Of a stretch of 6,038 nt of DNA, positions 1-5,052 are shown in pieces. The translations under genes were made by a program, and so were the position numbers. Every line of letters starts with the position of its first letter. Positions within the stretch are counted from its first letter, which is position 1. A model generated the notes under the pieces. The model saw nothing but the letters and a program-made list of their open reading frames with translations, was not told where the DNA came from and ran no database searches. This DNA comes from UBA4416 sp046345275 (lineage in GTDB: Bacteria > Bacteroidota > Bacteroidia > B-17B0 > Aurantibacillaceae), in assembly GCA_046345275.1 (NCBI GenBank), contig JBKDJY010000211.1:1-6038 (forward strand), given 5' to 3'.

Positions 1-1
1 C

Positions 2-91
2 AGGATTGCACTCGTGCTATCACGCAACAATCTGAACATCGGCCTTGCAAAGAGCCTTCAATTTTACGAAAATTTATATTTGGTAGGGTGA
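2..91 (+). CDS. Possible 3' end of a plus-strand gene, product unknown
   Basis: Reading from base 2, the plus strand is open for 29 codons and stops at TGA 89-91. The peptide is protein-like (it begins RIALVLSRNN and ends ENLYLVG), whereas the other two plus frames look less coding. I do not recognise the family. Caution: the 17 bases at 56-72 recur with one mismatch at 205-221 inside non-coding repeat sequence, so this stretch may itself be repeat-derived. If real, the gene converges on the minus-strand cluster ending at 458. Confidence 0.3.
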   Translation, partial: RIALVLSRNNLNIGLAKSLQFYENLYLVG

Positions 92-138
92 TATAACGTT
101 AGCTTTGGAAGTTAATGCGCGCCGGAATAGGGAGGGTT

Positions 139-273
139 GCACATAACGTTTTGCGGATTGGCGAAGGTGGCGATTTTACCGCTGAACTAGATACGAAGCA
201 CACACTTCAAATTTACGAAAAACTGTCATACGAAGCACTGAACCGCCACTTTTGCCAAACCGCTGTTATGTGC
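139..273. repeat. 135-bp imperfect inverted repeat (long hairpin element)
   Basis: The outer arms are perfectly complementary: GCACATAAC at 139-147 and GTTATGTGC at 265-273. After an asymmetric bulge (GTTTT at 148-152 against one T at 264), the inner arms 153-175 and 241-263 pair at 19 of 23 positions. The loop is 65 nt. Total stem is about 32 bp. The size and bulged stem resemble a folded integron attC site or a miniature inverted-repeat element, but the outer boxes do not fit the attC consensus RYYYAAC/GTTRRRY exactly. No transposase is visible. Confidence 0.75.
191..238. repeat. 11-bp direct repeat in the hairpin loop
   Basis: ATACGAAGCAC occurs at 191-201 and again exactly at 228-238, a period of 37 nt, both within the loop of the inverted repeat at 139-273. 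Confidence 0.7.
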
Positions 274-387
274 TGCCCTTATTTCGGTCAACGGTCAGCT
301 GAGTGAAGTTAGCACGATGTCTGCTCTATCCTTGTGCGCTGGCTTGGTGGCTCTTTTGATTTTTTTAGTGCTGAATCGCGTAGTGGC

Positions 388-432
388 AAAAAAAGCAAAT
401 GTGCCAACAAATGCTTGGTCATTCGTGGCACA
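388..432 (-). terminator. Possible rho-independent terminator of the minus-strand cluster
   Basis: Downstream of the last cluster gene (stop at 458), TGTGCCA at 400-406 pairs with TGGCACA at 426-432. A second 4-bp stem inside (410-413 with 420-423) could extend it. Read on the minus strand, the hairpin is followed after 5 nt by seven T (plus-strand A run 388-394). The gap between stem and T run is longer than ideal, so this is tentative. Confidence 0.35.
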
Positions 433-457
433 AAATTATCTTCAATTGTCTGGCGTC

Positions 458-1165
458 TTATTGTAGTTGTTTCACGACTTCTGCTTTCTCAATGAAACCT
501 GCGTTTGTCCAAGAGAGTGTTTTGTTTTTGTAGAGTTGTAAAACGGGAAGTGCATCAATTTTAAATTCTTTGCAAAGTGCTTGATTGTCGTCTGCGTTGA
601 TACGGATTACTACAACTTTGTCTGCCATGTCTCTTGAAATTTCGTCTAAATACGGTTTCATTTTTTTACAAGGGGCACACCAGTCGGCATAAAAATCTAT
701 CAGCACTAATTTATCTGAAGAGAGGAGTGCATCAAATTGTTGTTTGCTCATTCCGTTTGATCCAACTGCTTTGTCGGTGGTTTCAGGAAGATTTGCACCT
801 CTCCATTTCATTATTCCTCCGCTTAATTCATACACTTCTTTGAAACCGTCTGAACGCATTTTACTGGCTGCGGACGAACTTCTGCCTCCGCTTAAACAGT
901 AAACAAAAACAGGTTCTGATTTGTCAAGCGGTGCAATCTGTTTGTCAAATTCGTTTCCGTTCCAATCGTAATTATTTGCGTTGGCTAAATGTCCTTTTGA
1001 AAATTCATCTGATGTCCGCACATCAATAATTGTAGCAGTTGGCAGTTCTTTCATCTTGGCTGCAAACTCATTAGCCGAAAGGTTTGTTTTGGTGCTTTGC
1101 GTTTGTCCGTTGCTGCAACTGTTGAATAGGATTGCAACTAAAGCGATTGAAAATAGTTTTCTCAT
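458..1165 (-). CDS. Lipoprotein rhodanese-thioredoxin fusion
   Basis: A 235-residue two-domain sulfur/redox protein. It starts with a lipoprotein signal: K3, a hydrophobic run 4-14, and a lipobox ending NSC with C17 as the lipidated residue. No acidic run follows C17, so a Bacteroidota surface-export signal is absent and a periplasm-facing lipoprotein is likelier. Rhodanese domain: about residues 29-128, with IDVR at 47-50 and the active loop CLSGGR, catalytic C90. Thioredoxin domain: about 139-235, with WCAPC (C163, C166) and cis-Pro P207. The family roles suggest sulfane-sulfur transfer to C90 and release or reduction by the attached thioredoxin; that pairing is inference. Its ATG overlaps the TGA of the upstream thioredoxin gene by 4 nt (ATGA), implying translational coupling. 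It is the last gene of the run. Confidence 0.9.
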   Translation of the reverse strand: MRKLFSIALVAILFNSCSNGQTQSTKTNLSANEFAAKMKELPTATIIDVRTSDEFSKGHLANANNYDWNGNEFDKQIAPLDKSEPVFVYCLSGGRSSSAASKMRSDGFKEVYELSGGIMKWRGANLPETTDKAVGSNGMSKQQFDALLSSDKLVLIDFYADWCAPCKKMKPYLDEISRDMADKVVVIRINADDNQALCKEFKIDALPVLQLYKNKTLSWTNAGFIEKAEVVKQLQ

Positions 1166-1467
1166 TTATTTTGAATTTTGATTGATAATTTTTGTAGGTT
1201 ATTTGCAGAAACAACTCCCGATTGCCTCCATTTAATTTCTCCTTTTTTAAACAGTATAAGCGTTGGCACACCTTGTATTTTATAGGTATTCGCTACTTGC
1301 TGATTTTTATCTACATCAATTTTTATGATTTTAGCTTTATCGCCAATTTTAGATTTCAATTCCTCCAAAATGGGTTTCATCATTTTGCAAGGTCCGCACC
1401 ATTCTGCAAAAAAATCTACCAATGTTGGTGTTTCGCTGTTAATTATTTCTGAAAATGTAGTTGCCAT
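1162..1467 (-). CDS. Thioredoxin, cytoplasmic
   Basis: A 101-residue single-domain thioredoxin, close to the usual 105-110. It has the classical WCGPC motif (C24, C27), the preceding VDFFAEW strand, and cis-Pro P68 in GVPT. There is no signal peptide, so it should act in the cytoplasm as a dithiol reductant. Next to two cytoplasmic rhodaneses and a persulfide dioxygenase, a likely job is reducing persulfides or recharging rhodanese cysteines (inference). It begins 1 nt after the stop of the preceding small membrane gene and overlaps the following lipoprotein gene by 4 nt. Its WCGPCKMMKP core closely resembles WCAPCKKMKP of that lipoprotein's thioredoxin domain. Confidence 0.93.
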   Translation of the reverse strand: MATTFSEIINSETPTLVDFFAEWCGPCKMMKPILEELKSKIGDKAKIIKIDVDKNQQVANTYKIQGVPTLILFKKGEIKWRQSGVVSANNLQKLSIKIQNK

Positions 1468-1468
1468 A

Positions 1469-1726
1469 TTATTTAGTTTTTACCTCTTCAAATTCTACAT
1501 CTTGAATGGTGGTATTTGATTTTTGCTGCGGTTCTGTTCCACAATTTCCACCATAACAATTTCCTGTGGCACATCCAAAAGCAAACAAACCCATAGAAGC
1601 AAAGTAGCCACCGAATGCCACGCCAAACCATTGTTGGCTCATTACAGATTGAACAATTACAGCAATACCCATTAAAAGGTATAATGCTCTCATAAATGTC
1701 CAGTTGTTTAAAATTCTTTCTTTCAT
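1469..1726 (-). CDS. Small two-helix membrane protein with Cys-rich loop
   Basis: 85 residues. Two hydrophobic segments, roughly 12-29 and 33-50, are followed directly by GCATGNC and then YGGNC, giving C52, C57 and C62 spaced exactly five apart. The tail (65-85) is polar and acidic. I do not know a named function; the layout resembles YgaP-type transmembrane domains, which also place Cys just after helix 2, and I have a sense that such proteins accompany rhodanese genes in Bacteroidota. The GCA(S/T)GxC core also occurs in the DUF6132-like protein of this cluster. It sits 3 nt after the Dps stop and 1 nt before thioredoxin. A membrane thiol or sulfur conduit is possible but unproven. Confidence 0.8.
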   Translation of the reverse strand: MKERILNNWTFMRALYLLMGIAVIVQSVMSQQWFGVAFGGYFASMGLFAFGCATGNCYGGNCGTEPQQKSNTTIQDVEFEEVKTK

Positions 1727-1729
1727 TTT

Positions 1730-2197
1730 TTATTTGTTTAAGTAAGATGAATACATCCAAACTAATTTTTCCTGCTCTCTAATATAATCACTCATAAGTG
1801 CATTAGTTCCTTCATCACTTGCATCCGCTGAAAGATTTAAAAGTTCTCTTTGTTTTACAATGATAATTTCAAATGCTTCTAAAATGGTTTGTACACCTTG
1901 TTTACCATCAGAAACATTTTTAATGCTTTTAATTTGTGCGCTATTTTGGTAATCATCAAAAGTATGAAGTGGGGTTGCGCCAAGTGTCAAAATCCGTTCA
2001 GCTACTTCATCTACTTTTAAAAGAAGATTCGTATAGAGTTCTTCAAACTTTAAATGAAGTTCAAAAAACTTTTCACCTTTGATGTTCCAGTGTAAACCTC
2101 TTGTGTTTTGGTAGAACATCATATAATCCGCCAATAAGTTGTTTAATTTAACTGCTAAAATTTCAGTTTTCTTCCTATCCAGTCCGATGTAGCTCAT
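1730..2197 (-). CDS. dps: Dps-family ferritin (DNA-protecting, iron-oxidising)
   Basis: 155 residues from the ATG at 2197. The Dps family forms dodecameric shells that oxidise Fe(II) with peroxide and store iron. The intersubunit ferroxidase ligands are all present: H36 (in GLHWN), H48, D63 and E67 (in DEVAER). Their spacing, 12, 15 and 4, is the same as H31/H43/D58/E62 of Listeria innocua Dps. A further upstream in-frame ATG at 2245 would add 16 residues but overlap the upstream rhodanese by 37 nt, and the extension is not Dps-like, so I chose 2197, 11 nt after the rhodanese stop. Its place amid sulfur-transfer genes is unusual; it may counter iron and peroxide stress linked to sulfide chemistry (inference). 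Confidence 0.93.
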   Translation of the reverse strand: MSYIGLDRKKTEILAVKLNNLLADYMMFYQNTRGLHWNIKGEKFFELHLKFEELYTNLLLKVDEVAERILTLGATPLHTFDDYQNSAQIKSIKNVSDGKQGVQTILEAFEIIIVKQRELLNLSADASDEGTNALMSDYIREQEKLVWMYSSYLNK

Positions 2198-2208
2198 AGT
2201 ACTTAGTT

Positions 2209-2529
2209 TTAATGATTGTTTAATTTGTTTTGTAAACTGCTCCATCCGCCACCGTTGTAAACTTCCTTAAAGCCATTTGATTTCAAAATGCTTTTTGCAT
2301 TTGTACTGCGCATTCCACTTGCACAACAGGTGATAATTGGCTTATCTTTTTTCAGCTTATTTAAGTTGCTGTTCAAACTATCTACCGAAATATTAATTGA
2401 CCCTTTGATGTGTCCTCCTTGGAATTCCCCTTTGCTACGAACATCTAGGATCACCGCTCCTTGCTTTACCAATTCGGCATAGTCCACTTTTGGACCAAAG
2501 CCAAATAAATTTTTAATTGCGTTTATCAT
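2209..2529 (-). CDS. Single-domain rhodanese (sulfurtransferase)
   Basis: 106 residues, one rhodanese domain. Visible marks are ILDVRSKGEF at 27-36, GGHIKGS at 38-44, and the active loop CCASGMR with catalytic C69; a second Cys, C68, directly precedes it. The short N-terminal segment MINAIKNLFGFGPK is amphipathic rather than a signal peptide, so a cytoplasmic enzyme is expected. Rhodaneses carry sulfane sulfur as a cysteine persulfide and pass it to sulfite, cyanide, thiols or proteins. The ATG lies 3 nt after the previous rhodanese stop, and Dps follows after 11 nt. Confidence 0.92.
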   Translation of the reverse strand: MINAIKNLFGFGPKVDYAELVKQGAVILDVRSKGEFQGGHIKGSINISVDSLNSNLNKLKKDKPIITCCASGMRSTNAKSILKSNGFKEVYNGGGWSSLQNKLNNH

Positions 2530-2532
2530 TAT

Positions 2533-2817
2533 TTAAAGTGTTTGAGTTTGATAATAATTTACATCCAACCAAGAACCTGCATTGCAACACTCAATGCCTT
2601 TCTGCATTAGGTATTGTGTGGCTTGTCCACTTCTGCCACCCGATGCACAGCATAGCACCAATGGTTGTTTAAGGCTTTTTAATTCATCCATTCTTCTTTC
2701 AATTTCCTGCAAAGGAATATTGATTGAACCTTTTGCATTTCCAGCTCTAAATTCTTCGGTGGTTCGAACATCTACGATAGTGCCTTGCTTTTCTTTGATA
2801 ATATTTTCTGCGTTCAT
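2533..2817 (-). CDS. Single-domain rhodanese, minimal length
   Basis: 94 residues, at the short end for a rhodanese domain. Marks: IVDVRTTEEF at 14-23, GSINIPL at 30-36, and the active loop CCASGGR with catalytic C57 preceded by C56. Unusually, a second adjacent Cys pair, C77-C78, sits in the C-terminal strand (ECCNAGSW). There is no signal peptide. It shares the CCASG loop with the next rhodanese downstream, which suggests tandem duplication, although the two otherwise differ considerably. It starts 2 nt after the DUF6132-like gene. The role is sulfane-sulfur transfer; the natural acceptor is not visible from sequence. Confidence 0.92.
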   Translation of the reverse strand: MNAENIIKEKQGTIVDVRTTEEFRAGNAKGSINIPLQEIERRMDELKSLKQPLVLCCASGGRSGQATQYLMQKGIECCNAGSWLDVNYYQTQTL

Positions 2818-2819
2818 GT

Positions 2820-3023
2820 TTATTCTGTTTTAGTTTTTTCCTTTTGAAACATATTGAATACTAAACCGCCCATCATTGCACCATACAAAGTGCTGTTAAG
2901 TGGCTTTGATGTGATGGCACAAGTTCCGCTTGCACAACCAACGAAATGGTAGTAGAGATAACCGCCAACCGCTCCAACAAATACACCAATGATGCTTAGT
3001 TTATGTTTTAGTATAAAATTCAC
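2820..3023 (-). CDS. DUF6132-like small membrane protein, GTG start
   Basis: 67 residues. There are two hydrophobic segments (about 9-27 and 44-59) separated by YYHFVGCASGTCAITSKP, where C30 and C35 are spaced C-x4-C; this GCxxGxC-ITS-P signature is what I associate with DUF6132. Function unknown. No ATG fits: the frame starts at GTG 3023-3021, whose GTGA overlaps the TGA stop of the dioxygenase gene by 4 nt, so reinitiation coupling is likely. The GCASGTC motif is echoed by GCATGNC in the small membrane protein at 1469-1726, hinting at a shared thiol-based role (inference). Confidence 0.82.
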   Translation of the reverse strand: MNFILKHKLSIIGVFVGAVGGYLYYHFVGCASGTCAITSKPLNSTLYGAMMGGLVFNMFQKEKTKTE

Positions 3024-4375
3024 TTTTGAAATTGTTTTACGGCTTCGCTTAAATCATACACTTGCGAAGTGCCATTTAGTTTAGATTTTATAATGCTGCT
3101 ACCTGCCGCACTTCTGTAACCACCTGCACAATGCACCACGATTGGTTTATGCACGGGTATTTCGTTGGTGCTTTCCCTTAATTCGTGCAGCGGAATGTGA
3201 ATGGCATTTGCAAATATTTTGTTGTTTTTTACTTCGGAATCATTACGAATGTCAATGATCGTATAAGCATCTTGATTTGTTTTCAATTCTTCACTGTCAA
3301 ACAACTCCATTGTGGCATTTCCGTAATCCATTACAAACGCAAGTTCAATTTGTTTTTCGTAACCAATTTTAGCGATGCGTTCAATCAGTTGGTTTAACAC
3401 GTTTTCGTTTTCTGCGATCAAATAAAACGATTCGTTTGGATTTACGATACTGCCTAACCATGTTTCAAATTTGGTATCGTTCATCAGGTTTATAGCATTT
3501 TTTAAATGTGCTTTTTTGAAGTACCCTTGTGGCCGGCTGTCAATAATTAACACATCAGGATTAAGTGAATTCGCACAACCTTGACAAGTAACAGGTTCTC
3601 TCTGCTGCACTTTTGAGATGCCAGTAGCATATACATCTGCACCTTTTTTATTTTCTGCCACATCAAACGGAAAATATTTTGGAATGAATGGTTGGTCTGC
3701 CAGCAATTCTTTTACAAATTCTTCCTCACTCAAATTTTGCAAACTCCAGTTGCTTATTTTTTCCGTGCCTATGCTGCTGCTGTTTTGTTCACTCAAGCCT
3801 TTGCCACACAAACTACCTGCACCGTGTGCAGGATATACCAATACATCATCGGGCAAAGTCATTAACTTGTTGCGTAATGAATGGAACATTTGTTTTGCCA
3901 AATCTGCTCTTGCTGCTGTAATGGCTCCTGCCTGTTCTCTCAGATCAGGTCTGCCACAATCGCCAATAAAGAGCGAGTCGCCAGTAAAAACAGCTTGCTG
4001 TTTTCCGCTTTCATCAATAGCTACTATACTAATGCTGTCGGGTGAATGCCCAGGTGTGTTCAATGCTTTTAAGGTAATAGTGCCTAATACAATTGCATCG
4101 CCATCATCAAAAGTTTGATGCGGATATTCAGCACCCAATAGTTTACTTACATAAATTGTTGCATTAGTTGCGCTATGAATTTCTAAATGACTACTTATGA
4201 AATCAGCATGAGGATGTGTTTCAATTACAGCAGTGATTTTTGCATTATGTTGCTTTGCAAAATCGTAATACGGTTGCGGATTTCTTGCAGGGTCAATCAA
4301 TGCTACTTCTCCATTGCTAATTACTGCATAAGAGTAGTGAGCTAAATTTTTGTCTTCAAATTGTTTGATTTCCAT
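3020..4375 (-). CDS. Persulfide dioxygenase-rhodanese fusion
   Basis: 451 residues. The N-terminal metallo-beta-lactamase domain (about 1-240) carries ETHPHADF at 52-59, with predicted mononuclear Fe ligands H54, H110 and D133 as in human ETHE1 (H79/H135/D154), and GDCGRPDL at 138-145. In place of the fourth residue of a binuclear THxHADH site it has F59, which suits an iron dioxygenase rather than a zinc hydrolase. Family reaction: glutathione or other thiol persulfide + O2 to sulfite. Rhodanese domain 1 (about 260-350) keeps IIDSR but has no catalytic Cys (YLIAENEN at 318-325). Domain 2 (about 360-451) has HCAGGYR with catalytic C416. The upstream ATG at 4429 is rejected: the added residues would overlie the promoter. 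First gene of the eight-gene run. Confidence 0.93.
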   Translation of the reverse strand: MEIKQFEDKNLAHYSYAVISNGEVALIDPARNPQPYYDFAKQHNAKITAVIETHPHADFISSHLEIHSATNATIYVSKLLGAEYPHQTFDDGDAIVLGTITLKALNTPGHSPDSISIVAIDESGKQQAVFTGDSLFIGDCGRPDLREQAGAITAARADLAKQMFHSLRNKLMTLPDDVLVYPAHGAGSLCGKGLSEQNSSSIGTEKISNWSLQNLSEEEFVKELLADQPFIPKYFPFDVAENKKGADVYATGISKVQQREPVTCQGCANSLNPDVLIIDSRPQGYFKKAHLKNAINLMNDTKFETWLGSIVNPNESFYLIAENENVLNQLIERIAKIGYEKQIELAFVMDYGNATMELFDSEELKTNQDAYTIIDIRNDSEVKNNKIFANAIHIPLHELRESTNEIPVHKPIVVHCAGGYRSAAGSSIIKSKLNGTSQVYDLSEAVKQFQK

Positions 4376-4388
4376 TTCTATTTTATTT

Positions 4389-4443
4389 GATGATGCAAAG
4401 GTGCGATTTTGATTTTTGTTGCACCGCAACTTTTGTTACACAA
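4389..4443 (-). promoter_or_regulatory. Promoter with regulator-binding element before the dioxygenase operon
   Basis: Minus strand. A -7-like box CACCTTTG (4403-4396; consensus TAnnTTTG, one mismatch) is expected to start transcription near 4389, about 14 nt before the ATG. No TTTG -33 box is found at the usual distance. Instead, 40 nt upstream of the box begins TTGTGTAACAAAAGT (4443-4429), containing the dyad GTAAC-N4-GTTGC (4439-4426), centred about -43. A second dyad, GTTGC-GGT-GCAAC (4430-4418), shares the middle half-site. The layout fits activation by a Crp/Fnr-type protein; binding is inferred, not shown. Confidence 0.6.
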
Positions 4444-4449
4444 CTGTAT

Positions 4450-4818
4450 TTATTTTTGAAACCACATCTTAATAGCAATACCTACAAGCATAATGGCAAA
4501 TGTTTTCCTCAAAATATCCTGCGGAATTTGCGTAGCGAATTTTGCTCCGAAATAACCACCGACAAAAAAGAAGGCGGCTAAAATCAGTGCGGTTTTCACG
4601 TCAACAAGTCCTTTCTGATAGTATTGAAAAGCGGCTAAAGCACCTACTGGAAGCACCATCATTATTAAAGCTGTACCTTGTGCCATTTGTTGCGAATAAC
4701 CAAGTATCATTACCAATGCAGGAATGATAATGATAGCCCCGCCTAAGCCAAACATACCGCCAAGTATTCCAGCGGCTGCACCAATTAAGGCAATGAGGGC
4801 TGTATTTTGCAGTTCCAT
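4450..4818 (-). CDS. Half-length TauE/SafE permease
   Basis: 122 residues, about half the usual 240-270 of TauE/SafE anion exporters. The glycine-rich signature GILGGMFGLGG at 17-27 followed by a hydrophobic run and P33 is typical of the first half of the family. Hydrophobic segments lie about 6-38, 46-66, 73-95 and 104-119. A full transporter has two such repeats, so this would need to dimerise or pair with another half encoded elsewhere; the frame is intact and similar half-size members are common in Bacteroidota as far as I know, so it need not be a fragment. Export of sulfite made by the dioxygenase is the natural inference. Only 1 nt separates it from the preceding gene, whose end contains GGGAG, a plausible ribosome binding site. 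Confidence 0.88.
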   Translation of the reverse strand: MELQNTALIALIGAAAGILGGMFGLGGAIIIIPALVMILGYSQQMAQGTALIMMVLPVGALAAFQYYQKGLVDVKTALILAAFFFVGGYFGAKFATQIPQDILRKTFAIMLVGIAIKMWFQK

Positions 4819-4819
4819 A

Positions 4820-5026
4820 TTACTCTCCCTTTTTTCTTGTAGAAATACTGAAAGGATAATACAACGGACAAAAACTCATAAAACTTGTGAGAATAAAAAC
4901 TCCTGCAAGAATTAAAAGGATAATTGCTACTGCTCCTGAAATGAGGTTGGCGAAATACAAACCTGCAATTACGATAGCCACAAATGTTCTTACTACTTTG
5001 TCGGCTGTTCCCATGTTCTTTTTCAT
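4820..5026 (-). CDS. YgaP-type transmembrane domain protein (DUF2892)
   Basis: 68 residues from the ATG at 5026. It has the family's opening MKKNMGTADKVVR, two hydrophobic helices (about 14-29 and 31-50), and the hallmark SFCPLYYPF with C53. In E. coli YgaP this membrane part is joined to a rhodanese; here rhodaneses are separate genes downstream. From memory, relatives usually carry a second Cys near the end (STCK); here the codon is AGA, giving STRK (R64). The upstream ATG at 5062 is rejected because it would lie at the promoter box and adds an atypical N-terminus. Promoter and operator precede it; TauE/SafE follows after 1 nt. Confidence 0.88.
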   Translation of the reverse strand: MKKNMGTADKVVRTFVAIVIAGLYFANLISGAVAIILLILAGVFILTSFMSFCPLYYPFSISTRKKGE

Positions 5027-5052
5027 TGTTGATTTTTTAGTGTATGAATTAT

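Larger units (their letters stand above)
92..457. other. Non-coding stretch with repeats
   Basis: I see no convincing gene here. The stretch holds a large imperfect inverted repeat (139-273), a direct repeat in its loop, and a possible terminator near 388-432. Two open frames exist (115-306, and 242-466 with an ATG at 317), but the first is mostly inverted-repeat sequence and the second runs into the antisense end of the lipoprotein gene. It is more GC-rich than the neighbouring genes. Confidence 0.6.

Noticed and set aside
115..306. 63-codon plus-strand open frame
   Set aside because: It consists mostly of the two arms and loop of the inverted repeat at 139-273, has no recognisable protein features, and repeats internally as expected of structured non-coding DNA.
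242..466. Plus-strand open frame with ATG at 317 giving a 49-residue hydrophobic peptide
   Set aside because: It overlaps the antisense end of the lipoprotein gene and the probable terminator, begins within the repeat, and has no start signal; the hydrophobicity may come from T-rich sequence.
2198..2245. Longer start for Dps
   Set aside because: It would overlap the upstream rhodanese by 37 nt and add a non-Dps segment, while ATG 2197 gives a normal 155-residue length.
3618..4118. 166-codon plus-strand frame opposite the dioxygenase
   Set aside because: It is fully antisense to the conserved metallo-beta-lactamase domain with no recognisable family; the length is explained by codon bias of the real gene.
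4376..4429. Longer start for the dioxygenase fusion
   Set aside because: The extra 18 residues are not family-like and would cover the -7 box and part of the operator element; the ATG at 4375 begins the normal MEIKQFEDK start.
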